Part shown: positions 1-7,795 of the stretch, one piece after another
Position numbering within the stretch: the first letter of the stretch is position 1
How the letters are laid out: the number at the start of each line of letters is the position of its first letter
NCBI RefSeq assembly: GCF_000716435.1
Contig: NZ_JNWO01000051.1
Coordinates: forward strand, 1 to 30,415
Direction: 5' to 3'
Length of the DNA stretch: 30,415 nt
From: Streptomyces xylophagus
Lineage (GTDB): Bacteria > Actinomycetota > Actinomycetes > Streptomycetales > Streptomycetaceae
The notes under the pieces: model-generated
What the model was told of the DNA's origin: nothing
The model's database searches: none
The model's input: only the letters and a program-made list of their open reading frames with translations
Position numbers and translations under genes: made by a program

Positions 1-5
1 GTGGT

Positions 6-60
<55 letters not shown>

Positions 61-68
61 GCCGGGGG

Positions 69-175
69 GCGTAGGTGAGTCGTTGGGGGCCGGGCGCAAG
101 TGACCGGGGGGCAGGCGTAAGCGAGCCGTAGGGGACCGAGCGTAAGCGAGCCGGGGGCGTGTGCAAGCGGGCCAT
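69..175 (+). repeat. Degenerate G-rich tandem repeat
   Basis: About five imperfect copies of a roughly 20-25 base unit with the core GCGTAAGCGAGCCG followed by a G-rich tail. Cores start near 69, 94, 115 and 140, with a weaker copy near 160. The copies at 115 and 140 share the 13-base string GCGTAAGCGAGCC exactly. No plausible coding sequence covers the stretch. Together with the C-rich repeats to its right, this fills the gene-free 331 bases at the window start. Confidence 0.6.
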
Positions 176-185
176 CGGGGGCGCG

Positions 186-350
186 GCCATCGCCTCTCGC
201 GCCCCCAACACCACCTCGTGCTCCCATCACCCCTCGCGCCTCGTAATCCCTCGCGCCCTCAACCCGTCTCACGCCCCGCTCCCCCTTGCACCCCCGTCAC
301 TTTTCACGCCCCGCTCCCCTTCACGCCCCCATCACCTTTCACGCCCCATC
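186..350 (-). repeat. Degenerate C-rich tandem repeat downstream of and overlapping the MFS gene end
   Basis: Around nine imperfect units of about 16-19 bases, read on the plus strand as variants of TTTCACGCCCCCATCAC or CTCGCGCCCTC. On the minus strand they read GGGGCGTGA..., resembling the G-rich units at 69-175 in inverted orientation. The array runs into the last codons of the MFS gene, so the C-terminal tail (GRER) may itself be repeat-derived. Reading frames across it are Pro/His/Arg-rich and unlikely to be genes. Confidence 0.55.
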
Positions 351-1801
351 ACCCAGCTCGCGCCCGCGCACACCCCCACCAACCCCACCGCGCTCCAGAA
401 CGCCACCTGCACCCCGTACAGCGCCCCCGAAGCACCCTCGGTCCCACCACCGACCCCGGACCCGGCTCCGCCTCCCGCCCCCGCGTTCGCCAGATACACG
501 CTCCCGAGGACCGCGACCCCCAAGGTCGCCCCCAGCTGCTGCACTGCGTTCAGCAACCCCGCCGCCGACCCCAACTCCTGGGTCCGGAGCGGCTTGAGCG
601 CGTGGGTGAAGAACGCCGGGGTGAAGAGCCCTGCGCCGAGGCCGACCACGCCGAGTGCGGGGAGCAGCCAGGTGGGGTAGGCGCCGGGGACCGCGCGGTC
701 GTAGGCGAGGATCGCGCACAGCATTCCCGCGAGCAGCACCCCCAGGCCGGCGAGCATCACCCGTTGCCCGTACCCCCGTACGAGATGTGCGCCCGCCGCC
801 CAGGACGAGACGGCGAGGCCGACCGACCAAGGGGCCAGGGTCAGGCCTGCCTTCAACACCCCGACACCCAGGCCGAGTTGGAGTTGCAGCACCACGACCG
901 TCATGAGGCCGGTCGTCACCGCGAAGAAGGTCGTGGAGGCGACGAGGGCGGCGGGGAAGCCGGGGCGGGTGAACAGGGTCGGTTCCAGCGAGGGGCTGCG
1001 GCCGGTGGTTGCCACCCTGCGCTGGTGCAGTGCGAAGGCGGTCAGGGTCAAGAGGCCCGCGGTCACCGTGGTCCAACTCCGGCCGGACAGGCGGGAGATG
1101 TCCGAGCCGATCAGCGGGAAGACCAGAAGTCCCGTGCCGGTCATGGCAAGGAGGGTGCCGGTGAGGTCGAGGGTGGGGCGTTTCGGGGCGCGGTTGCGCG
1201 GCAGTTGGGGGGACAGGGCCAGGACGGCGAGGGCGACCGGGACATTGATCAGGAACACCGCGCGCCACGAGGAGTTGAGCAGGTCGGCGTGCGTGAGGAC
1301 ACCGCCGAGCACCGGACCGCAGACCGCCGCGAGGCCCATCACGGGGCCGATGCTGCCCAGGGCCCTGGACATCTCGTCGCTGGCGAACATCGCCTTGATG
1401 AGGCCGATGGTCTGCGGGATCACCAGCGCCGCCGACGCCCCCTGCACGGCGCGGAACGCGATCAGGAACCCCACGCCCGGTGCCAGCGCGCACGCGAGGG
1501 ACGCGACGGTGAATCCGACGACACCCAGCACGAACAGCCGTCGCCGGCCCGCGATGTCGCCCAGCCGGCCGCCGGTGATCAGCAGGACCGCGAACGGCAG
1601 GGTGTAGGCGGTCGTGAACCACTGGATGTCGGACACCGATCCGCCCAGATCGGCATGGATCGCGGGCGCGGCCACCTGCACGATCGTCGCGTCGAGGAGG
1701 TTCATCGCCTCGGCGAGGAGCAGGGCGACGAGTGCGGACCAGCGCCTTGGGTAGGACCCGTCGGGGGTCAACTGCCTTGGGGGTGTGCTCAGTTGTCTCA
1801 T
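332..1801 (-). CDS. MFS transporter, DHA2 (EmrB/QacA-like) drug:H+ antiporter type
   Basis: A 489-residue polytopic membrane protein predicted to export a drug or small molecule using the proton gradient. It shows the DHA2 first-helix motif LDATIVQVAAP (about residues 34-44) and the loop 2-3 motif A, GGRLGDIAGRRR (about residues 75-86). Repeated hydrophobic segments continue to the C-terminus, about 14 helices, consistent with length. I chose the ATG at 1801, a few residues before the first helix; it has no clear ribosome binding site. An in-frame GTG at 1897 would add 32 residues and lies only 14 bases from the divergent methyltransferase start. The substrate cannot be deduced. No regulator is adjacent. 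The 3' end runs into the degenerate repeat array. Confidence 0.85.
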   Translation of the reverse strand: MRQLSTPPRQLTPDGSYPRRWSALVALLLAEAMNLLDATIVQVAAPAIHADLGGSVSDIQWFTTAYTLPFAVLLITGGRLGDIAGRRRLFVLGVVGFTVASLACALAPGVGFLIAFRAVQGASAALVIPQTIGLIKAMFASDEMSRALGSIGPVMGLAAVCGPVLGGVLTHADLLNSSWRAVFLINVPVALAVLALSPQLPRNRAPKRPTLDLTGTLLAMTGTGLLVFPLIGSDISRLSGRSWTTVTAGLLTLTAFALHQRRVATTGRSPSLEPTLFTRPGFPAALVASTTFFAVTTGLMTVVVLQLQLGLGVGVLKAGLTLAPWSVGLAVSSWAAGAHLVRGYGQRVMLAGLGVLLAGMLCAILAYDRAVPGAYPTWLLPALGVVGLGAGLFTPAFFTHALKPLRTQELGSAAGLLNAVQQLGATLGVAVLGSVYLANAGAGGGAGSGVGGGTEGASGALYGVQVAFWSAVGLVGVCAGASWVMGRER

Positions 1802-1911
1802 GACTGAAGCCTGGAATCGCTGCAGTGCCCTTCCCAGCCAGGTCCCCGGGATCGAGGATTTCCTCCATCCATGGCCCCCGTCACGGCGAAATCTCACACA
1901 AGGAGCCCACC

Positions 1912-2715
1912 TTGCCCGAGCCCGGCCGCATCGACACCGACACCGCCCACTCGGCGCGGATCTACGACTACATCCTGGGCGGAGCGGACTACTACCCCGC
2001 CGACCAGGAGGCCGGCGACGCGATGATCCGGGAGTGGCCGGCCATGCCGGTGCACATGCGGGCCAACCGCGACTTCATGAACCGTGCCGTGCGGTATCTG
2101 GCCGGTGAGGCGGGGATACGGCAGTTCCTCGACGTCGGCACCGGTATCCCGACCTCACCGAACATCCACGAGATCGCGCAGGCGGCGGCCGCGGAGTCGC
2201 GGGTGGTCTACGTCGACAACGACCCGCTCGTACTCGCCCTGTCCCAGGGCCTGTTGGACAGCACGCCCGAGGGCAGGACCGCGTACGTCGAGGCGGACAT
2301 GCTGGACCCGGCGGCGATCCTGAGCACCCCTCAGTTCCGCGAGACACTCGATCTCGGCGAGCCGGTCGCGCTGACGGTGATCGCGATCGTGCACTTCGTG
2401 CTGGACGAGGACGACGCCGTGGGCATCGTGCGCCGGCTCCTCGAACCCCTGCCCTCCGGCAGCTACTTGGCGATGTCCATCGGCACGGCCGAGTTCGCGC
2501 CGGACGAGGTGGGCCGGGTCGCCCGTGAGTACGCGGCGCGCGGGATGCCGATGCGATTGCGTACGTATCCGGAGGCCGAGGAGTTCTTCGCGGGGCTCGA
2601 ACTCGTCGGGCCGGGTATCGTCCAGGTCCACAAGTGGCGTCCGGACGGCACGGACGCCGAACCGATCAGGGACGAGGACATCGCGATGTACGGGGCGGTG
2701 GCCCGCAAGCCGTAA
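1912..2715 (+). CDS. SAM-dependent methyltransferase, Methyltransf_19 (DUF574) family
   Basis: A 267-residue cytoplasmic protein of an actinomycete-specific family expected to bind S-adenosylmethionine; its methyl acceptor is unknown. The N-terminus carries the family signature HSARIYDYILGGADYYPADQ (residues 13-32). The SAM-binding glycine motif FLDVGTGIPT is at residues 72-81, followed by acidic motif VVYVDNDPLVL. The start is TTG at 1912, because AAGGAG at 1900-1905 lies six bases upstream and the family normally begins just before this signature. It is divergent from the MFS gene with about 110 bases between starts. These genes are present in many paralogues per Streptomyces genome, so the neighbourhood says little about substrate. 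Confidence 0.9.
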   Translation: MPEPGRIDTDTAHSARIYDYILGGADYYPADQEAGDAMIREWPAMPVHMRANRDFMNRAVRYLAGEAGIRQFLDVGTGIPTSPNIHEIAQAAAAESRVVYVDNDPLVLALSQGLLDSTPEGRTAYVEADMLDPAAILSTPQFRETLDLGEPVALTVIAIVHFVLDEDDAVGIVRRLLEPLPSGSYLAMSIGTAEFAPDEVGRVAREYAARGMPMRLRTYPEAEEFFAGLELVGPGIVQVHKWRPDGTDAEPIRDEDIAMYGAVARKP

Positions 2716-2822
2716 CCGTCCGTCCGCCGGTACGTAACCTCGTCCACAACACCTTCAACTTCCCTACGACGTCGAGATGATCACAATGCGGCAGCAAGAA
2801 CTCACTCCATGTCGCCGCTCAC

Positions 2823-2851
2823 TTGACTACCAGCGGTCACACACGATTGGC
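2823..2851 (+). promoter_or_regulatory. Weak promoter candidate upstream of conservon 1
   Basis: TTGACT at 2823-2828 is a good -35 for the housekeeping sigma factor, but the sequence 16-18 bases later (around 2845-2852) is only a poor match to a -10. It lies in the 237-base gap before the lipoprotein gene. It would give an untranslated leader of about 100 bases. Confidence 0.2.
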
Positions 2852-2952
2852 TCCGGCCCAGCGGGAGTCACCCGGTCGGCGCACCTCATACGGCACCGGG
2901 CGCACTCTCCCCGTCCTCCAGCTCGGCCGCACAGCGAGGTGCCGCACCGCCC

Positions 2953-3966
2953 ATGACCACTCCTCCCTCACCTCACGCTCCCGTCCGCCTCATACGCGGT
3001 ACTGCGCTGACCTGCGCCGTCGCGGTCTGCCTGCTGCTCTCCGGCTGCTCCGGAACCGGGGGTTCCGGGTCCGGCACGGACACGGCCGGTGCCGCCGGCG
3101 GCGCCAGACTCAAGATCGCCCTCGTCACCCACGCGAGCGAGGGCGACGCCTTCTGGGTGCTGGTGAAGAAGGGCGCCGAGGCCGCCGCGGCCAAGGACAA
3201 CGTCGCGTTGACGTACGCGAACGACCCCGACGCCGCCGGACAGGCCGAGCTCGTGCGGGACGCGATCCGCGACAAGGTCGACGGCATCGCGCTGACGCTC
3301 GCCAAACCGGACGCGATGAGGGCGCCGATCGCCCAGGCCAAGGCCTCGGACATCCCGGTGGTCGGCCTCAACTCCGGTATCGACTCCTGGCAGTCGGAGG
3401 GCGTCATGGAGTTCTTCGGCCAGGACGAGAGCGTCGCGGGCCGCGCCGTCGGCGAGAACCTGGACGCCCTCAAGGCCAAACATGCCCTGTGCGTGATCCA
3501 CGAGCGGGGCAATGTCGCCCTGGAGGCGCGCTGCGCGGGCGTGAAGAAGACGTTCACCGGCGAGACCGACATGCTCTATGTGGACGGCACCGACATGAAC
3601 GCCGTGTCCGCGGGCGTCAAGGACCGGCTGAAGCAGGACCCCAGCATCGACGAAGTGGTCATGCTGGGCGCCGATTTCGCACTGGCCGCGGTCAAGTCCG
3701 TGAAGGCGGCGGGCAGCACCGCCAAGGTCGCGACCTTCGACCTCAACCAGGACCTGGTCAAGGCCGTGCAGAGCGGAGCCGTGCAGTTCGCGGTCGATCA
3801 ACAGCCGTATCTGCAGGGCTATCTGGCCGTCGACTCGTTGTGGTTGTACAAGACCAACGGCAACATCAGTGGCGGCGGGGCGGCTCCCGTGCTCACCGGC
3901 CCGGCGTTCGTGACGAAGACGAACGTCGGCGCGGTCGCGAAGTTCGCGGCCAACGGAACGCGCTGA
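2953..3966 (+). CDS. Orphan sugar-binding-type lipoprotein (Peripla_BP_4 / ribose-binding protein-like)
   Basis: A 337-residue exported lipoprotein. A basic N-terminus and hydrophobic stretch lead to the lipobox LSGC, with lipidated Cys32, followed by a Gly/Ser/Thr-rich tether to about residue 50. The rest has the two-lobed type I periplasmic-binding-protein pattern: KIALVTH...AFWVLVKKGAEAAA, a DAIRDKVDGIALT segment, IPVVGLNSG and an FFGQDESVAGR hinge region, as in ribose/galactose-binding proteins. Such proteins normally feed an ABC importer, but no permease or ATPase of that class is nearby. The gene is 39 bases upstream of the conservon kinase on the same strand. I infer it may present a sugar-like ligand to that kinase. 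The ATG has only a distant GAGGT (2936-2940), so the start is less certain than the family call. Confidence 0.85.
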   Translation: MTTPPSPHAPVRLIRGTALTCAVAVCLLLSGCSGTGGSGSGTDTAGAAGGARLKIALVTHASEGDAFWVLVKKGAEAAAAKDNVALTYANDPDAAGQAELVRDAIRDKVDGIALTLAKPDAMRAPIAQAKASDIPVVGLNSGIDSWQSEGVMEFFGQDESVAGRAVGENLDALKAKHALCVIHERGNVALEARCAGVKKTFTGETDMLYVDGTDMNAVSAGVKDRLKQDPSIDEVVMLGADFALAAVKSVKAAGSTAKVATFDLNQDLVKAVQSGAVQFAVDQQPYLQGYLAVDSLWLYKTNGNISGGGAAPVLTGPAFVTKTNVGAVAKFAANGTR

Positions 3967-4005
3967 CCGGACACTTCGTACGAGGATGTAGCGAGGACGA
4001 CCACG

Positions 4006-6387
4006 ATGTCTCCACGGACAGGTGCCCGGCGCCGCGTCGGTTCCATACGTCTTTCCCTGATCCTGCTCGCGCTGGTGCCCAGCGTCACCCTCGCGGCCAT
4101 GTGGGGCGTGACGACGACCCAGATGTTCGCGGAGGGGCTACGGCTGCGCTCCCAGACGGAGTTGAGCCGGTCGACCGGCGCCATGGGCACCGAGGCCGCG
4201 CTCGCGCTCCAGAAGGAGCGCAGTCTCTCGGCGGCGTGGATGGCGAATCCGCACGGCTCGCAGGCCGCGTTGGAGGCCCAGCGTGCGGCGACGGACAAGG
4301 CGGTGGCCCAACTCGTGGGCCAGACGGACGCGATCAAGAAGGCACCCACCCGCATCAGGGACCGGATGTACTCGGTCGTCGCGTCGGTGGACAGCCTGGA
4401 GTACTACCGCAGCCAGGTGGACAAGCCCACCGACATCACGGCCCAGCAGGTGCTCGACCAGTACACCTCGATCATCGACGACCAGATCCAGGCGTTCCAG
4501 GAGCTGTCCCAGGTCGACGACGGCGACCTCACCTCGCAGGCGGAGCCGCTCGTCGCCCTGGAGCACGGCGCGGAGCTGGTCTCCCAGGAGGACGCGCAGC
4601 TCACGCTGGCCTGGCACTCCGGGCATCTGAACAACGAGTCGTGGGAGCAGTTCGCCGAGCTGGTGCACGCCCGGCGCTGGCTGGTCGAGGACCAGATCGC
4701 CACCGGGTTCCAGGGCGCCACCAAGACGCGGATCGAGCACATTCTGCAGAGCGTCGAGTGGAGCACCCTGGAGTCCACGGAGGACGCGGTGCTCACGGCC
4801 GGCACGGCGGGCAAGGCGGTGCCGGACAACGGCTCGGCCGGCCGGATCGTCCTGCCCGCCGAGCAGAAGCAGTGGAACGCGGCACTGACCCAAGTCGCCG
4901 CCCAGTACGAGACGTTGATCAGGCAGCAGACGTCCGGACTCCTCGACCGCAGCTCCGACAAGGCGCACAACCTGCTCGTCACCGCCGCCTCGCTGAGCGC
5001 GGGCGGACTCGCCGCCCTGCTGCTGTGCGTCGGCATGTCCTGGCGGATCACCCGCTCCCTGTCCCGCCGGCTGCGCGGCCTGAAGGTGGCCACGCTGAGC
5101 CTCGCCGAGGACCGACTGCCCGACGTGGTCGCCCGGTTGAACCGGGGCGAGAAGATCGACGTCGAGTCGGCGACCCCGCCCCTGGACTACGGCGACGACG
5201 AACTCGGCCAGGTGGCACAGGCGTTCAACACCGCGCAGCGCACCGCCGTGCACACCGCGGTCGAACTCGCCGACACCCGGAGGGGTTTCCAGAAGGTCAT
5301 CCTCGGCATCGCCCGGCAGAGCCAGAACCTGGTCAACCTCCAGCTCACCAAGCTCGACCAGCTGGAACGCCGGCACGACGACCCCGAGGTCCTGCGCGGT
5401 CTGTACGAACTGGACTCCACGGCAAGCCAGTTGCGCCGCTACGAGGAGAACCTCGTCGTCATCAGCGGTGAGCAGCCGCGTCGCAGCTGGACCGAGCCGG
5501 TCGCGCTGATCGACATCCTGCGCAGTGCCGTCGGTGAGGTCGCCGAGTACCAGCGCGTGGAGGTGCACACCGAGGAGGAGGTGTGCCTGGCGCCGCCCGC
5601 GGTCGCGGACGTGATCCATCTGCTGGCCGAGCTGATCGACAACGCGACCGTGTACTCCCCCGCGCCGAGCCCGGTCGGGGTGCGGGCCGCGATGGTCGCC
5701 AAGGGGCTCGTGATCGAGGTCGAGGACCGCGGGCTCGGCATGTCCGACGAGGACTACGCCTCGCTCAACGGCCAGTTGGCGGTGCCCCCGCAGTTCGACG
5801 TGGTCGCCCTCGCCGACGACCTGCGGCTCGGCATGTTCGTGATCGCCCGGCTCGCCACCCGGCACGGCATCGCGGTGACGCTGCGCTCCTCGCCGTACGG
5901 CGGCACGACCGCGATCGTGCTGATCCCGCACGAGATCGTCGTGCCCGAGGCGCCCGAGGAGCCGCTGCCGGGTGCCGCGAAGGACACCGACGACGAGGCG
6001 GCCGTAGCGGGGAAGACCGCGGCCCGGGTGGCAACCGCCCTGGCCGATCGGGCAGTTGAGACGCCGGGCCCCGCTTCCGAGGTCCGCCCCGTCGTCCCCT
6101 CGGCGCGGACCCCCGAGTCCTCGGCCACCGCCGATCTCGGTGGGCTGACCCCGTTGCCGCGGCGGGTGCCGCAGACCAGCCTGGCCAGCGAGTTGCGGGA
6201 GGAGGCCGGGCCGGTCGAGGAGGACGAGGAGCTGGAAGACTTCACCGCGGAACGTGCGGCTTCCTCGTTGGCCGGGTTCCAACGCGGCACGTTCCAGGCG
6301 CGGGACTCCATCGACGACGACGCGCCGTCGCAGTACGACCGGGAGGAAGCAGCCGCCTCCTCGACTCCGCCCGCCGACCGCTCATGA
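4006..6387 (+). CDS. cvnA: Conservon sensor histidine kinase-like protein CvnA (conservon 1), nitrate/nitrite-sensing (NIT) type
   Basis: A 793-residue membrane protein, first member of a CvnABCD signalling complex. Order: basic N-terminus, first membrane helix (about 17-37), a helical extracytoplasmic NIT-like region (about 45-315), second helix (about 323-347), HAMP (about 348-420), kinase dimerisation region (about 430-500), HATPase_c (about 530-645), and a long acidic, Pro/Ala-rich tail. In the ATPase domain, the N-box shows E542 and N546 and the G1 box shows D574-x-G-x-G. In the region where the conservon 2 kinase has IDHIAVRLRR, this protein has LDSTASQLRR: Ser471 replaces the His. The ATPase pocket is therefore retained while the likely phosphoacceptor appears lost. 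GAGGA at 3992-3996 precedes the ATG. The stop overlaps a possible upstream ATG of the next gene. Its origin beside a solute-binding lipoprotein is unusual. Confidence 0.9.
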   Translation: MSPRTGARRRVGSIRLSLILLALVPSVTLAAMWGVTTTQMFAEGLRLRSQTELSRSTGAMGTEAALALQKERSLSAAWMANPHGSQAALEAQRAATDKAVAQLVGQTDAIKKAPTRIRDRMYSVVASVDSLEYYRSQVDKPTDITAQQVLDQYTSIIDDQIQAFQELSQVDDGDLTSQAEPLVALEHGAELVSQEDAQLTLAWHSGHLNNESWEQFAELVHARRWLVEDQIATGFQGATKTRIEHILQSVEWSTLESTEDAVLTAGTAGKAVPDNGSAGRIVLPAEQKQWNAALTQVAAQYETLIRQQTSGLLDRSSDKAHNLLVTAASLSAGGLAALLLCVGMSWRITRSLSRRLRGLKVATLSLAEDRLPDVVARLNRGEKIDVESATPPLDYGDDELGQVAQAFNTAQRTAVHTAVELADTRRGFQKVILGIARQSQNLVNLQLTKLDQLERRHDDPEVLRGLYELDSTASQLRRYEENLVVISGEQPRRSWTEPVALIDILRSAVGEVAEYQRVEVHTEEEVCLAPPAVADVIHLLAELIDNATVYSPAPSPVGVRAAMVAKGLVIEVEDRGLGMSDEDYASLNGQLAVPPQFDVVALADDLRLGMFVIARLATRHGIAVTLRSSPYGGTTAIVLIPHEIVVPEAPEEPLPGAAKDTDDEAAVAGKTAARVATALADRAVETPGPASEVRPVVPSARTPESSATADLGGLTPLPRRVPQTSLASELREEAGPVEEDEELEDFTAERAASSLAGFQRGTFQARDSIDDDAPSQYDREEAAASSTPPADRS

Positions 6388-6398
6388 AGGACTCCGCC

Positions 6399-6830
6399 AT
6401 GACACGTCCTGTGCCCGCCACGCACACCCAGCTCGACCAGTTGCTCACCGGACTCGTGGATCGGGTGGCCGAGGTGAACCAGGCCGTCGTGCTGTCCGAG
6501 GACGGGCTGGTCGTCAGCAAGTCCACCGGGTTCCTGCGCGACGACGCCGAGCGGCTCGCGGCCACCGCGTCCGGGCTGATGAGCCTCAGCAAGGGGGTCG
6601 CCATGGACTTCCGGGGCGGTCCGGTGCGCCAGGCGCTGATCGAGATGGCGAACAGCTATCTGATCCTCACCTCGGCGGGCCCGGGCGCCCATCTGGTCGT
6701 CCTGACCGGTCCGGGCGCGGACGTCGGGGTCGTGGCGTACCAGATGAACATGCTGGTGAAGAAGATAGGCGAGCATCTCAGCGCCGCGCCGCGTGCCAAC
6801 GTCGGCCCCGCGGCCGGCGCCGGCGAGTGA
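6399..6830 (+). CDS. cvnB: Roadblock/LC7-domain protein CvnB (conservon 1)
   Basis: A 143-residue cytoplasmic protein of the roadblock/LC7 fold (MglB-like), expected to bind the CvnD GTPase-like protein and connect it to the kinase CvnA at the membrane. It shows the family pattern: an N-terminal helix (LDQLLTGLVDRVAEV), strand AVVLSEDGLVVSKS, then LAATASGLMSLSKGVAMDF, and the central strand YLILTSAGPGAHLVVL. The ATG at 6399 is preferred because AAGGA at 6387-6391 is seven bases upstream. An in-frame ATG at 6384 overlaps the cvnA stop (ATGA) and would add five residues. The gene is followed by cvnC after a single base. Confidence 0.92.
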   Translation: MTRPVPATHTQLDQLLTGLVDRVAEVNQAVVLSEDGLVVSKSTGFLRDDAERLAATASGLMSLSKGVAMDFRGGPVRQALIEMANSYLILTSAGPGAHLVVLTGPGADVGVVAYQMNMLVKKIGEHLSAAPRANVGPAAGAGE

Positions 6831-6831
6831 G

Positions 6832-7191
6832 GTGAGCGGTGGCGACGCGGCGGGGCGGCTCGTACGGCCGTTCACGCTGACCGGTGGCAGAACCCGGCCC
6901 AGCCGCGCCGATTTCACCCTCATCACCACGGTGACCGCGGTCGAGCCGGCGCCCGCGCGGGCGCCCCGGCCGCAGCCGGAGCAGTCCCGCATCCTGCGGC
7001 TGTGCGCCGAGCCGCTGGCGGTGGCGGAGGTCGCGGCTCTTGTCGACCTCCCGGTGAGCGTGGTAGTGATCATGCTCTGCGATCTGCTGGAGGCGGGTCT
7101 GATCACGGCCCGTCCGCCGCACCCGGTCTCCCGTACCAGCCCGGACATGGACCTGCTGCAGAAAGTGAGGGAGGGCCTTGGCCGGCTCTGA
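6832..7191 (+). CDS. cvnC: DUF742 protein CvnC (conservon 1)
   Basis: A 119-residue cytoplasmic protein of the DUF742 family, the third component of conservons. The N-terminal segment has the characteristic LVRPFTLTGGRTRPS. The C-terminal half looks like a winged-helix fold (ILRLCAEPLAVAEVAALVDLPVSVVVIMLCDLLEAGLI), ending in the typical K-V-R-E-G-L tail. The GTG at 6832 is one base after the cvnB stop, giving a length usual for the family; an upstream ATG at 6793 would overlap cvnB extensively and is less likely. It overlaps cvnD by 14 bases, which suggests translational coupling. The biochemical role of DUF742 proteins is not established. Confidence 0.9.
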   Translation: MSGGDAAGRLVRPFTLTGGRTRPSRADFTLITTVTAVEPAPARAPRPQPEQSRILRLCAEPLAVAEVAALVDLPVSVVVIMLCDLLEAGLITARPPHPVSRTSPDMDLLQKVREGLGRL

Positions 7192-7795
7192 CACCATCGC
7201 TCCGGCACCCGCGCCGCCCGAGACGGTCAAGATCCTGATCGCGGGGGGCTTCGGCGTCGGCAAGACCACCATGGTCGGCTCGGTGAGCGAGATCGCACCG
7301 CTGCGCACCGAGGAACCGCTGACCGCGGCCGGCCTCGCCGTCGACGACCTCGACGGCATCGAGGAGAAACGGGCCACCACCGTGGCCCTGGACTTCGGCC
7401 GGATCACCATCGGCCAGGACCTGGTGCTGTACCTGTTCGGCACCCCGGGCCAGCAGCGCTTCTGGTTCATGTGGAACGACCTGGCGCTCGGCGCCCTCGG
7501 CGCGGTGGTCCTCATCGACGTGCGCCGCCCGAAGTCCAGCTTCGCGGCCGTCGACTTCTTCGAGCGCCGTGGCATCCCGTTCGTGGTGGGCGTGAACGGC
7601 TTCTACGGCGAGCACCCGTACCCGGCGGAGGCGGTCCGCGACGCGCTGGCGCTCCCGGAGGACGTCCGCGTGCTGCTCTGCGACGCGCGGGAGCGCGACT
7701 CGTGCCGGAACGTACTGATCGCGCTGCTCGACCAGTTGATCGAGGCGGCCATCGAGGACGGCGGGGGCGGCAACCTCACTCGTCCGCCCCGCTGA
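7178..7795 (+). CDS. cvnD: GTPase-like ATP/GTP-binding protein CvnD (conservon 1)
   Basis: A 205-residue small G-protein-like component, expected to switch between nucleotide states under control of CvnB. P-loop GGFGVGKTT is at residues 23-31. The switch II region reads LFGTPGQQRF, with FGTPGQ replacing the DTAGQ of Ras-type proteins, as is usual in CvnD. The G4 motif reads N140-G-F-Y143, whereas the conservon 2 paralogue has N-A-F-D. The Asp that confers guanine specificity in G proteins is therefore Tyr here. The TTG at 7178 is supported by GGGAGG three bases upstream and lies inside cvnC. The 3' end overlaps the convergent M81 gene by 20 bases, with no hairpin between them. Confidence 0.92.
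   Translation: MAGSDTIAPAPAPPETVKILIAGGFGVGKTTMVGSVSEIAPLRTEEPLTAAGLAVDDLDGIEEKRATTVALDFGRITIGQDLVLYLFGTPGQQRFWFMWNDLALGALGAVVLIDVRRPKSSFAAVDFFERRGIPFVVGVNGFYGEHPYPAEAVRDALALPEDVRVLLCDARERDSCRNVLIALLDQLIEAAIEDGGGGNLTRPPR

Noticed and set aside
69..350. Possible CRISPR array
   Set aside because: Units are short and degenerate, with no constant repeat separated by unique spacers and no cas genes nearby.
161..1807. Plus-strand frame of 548 codons over the MFS gene
   Set aside because: The minus-strand frame shows membrane helices and MFS motifs; the plus frame is low-complexity Arg/Gly/His/Pro.
2823..5471. Long plus-strand frame (882 codons) over the lipoprotein and kinase
   Set aside because: Composition is almost only Arg, Gly, Pro, Ala and His, and it covers two genes with clear domains in other frames.
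4006..7795. Conservon 1 as a decayed, non-functional copy
   Set aside because: All four frames are intact, with tight coupling and retained nucleotide-binding motifs; the changed residues look like divergence rather than decay.
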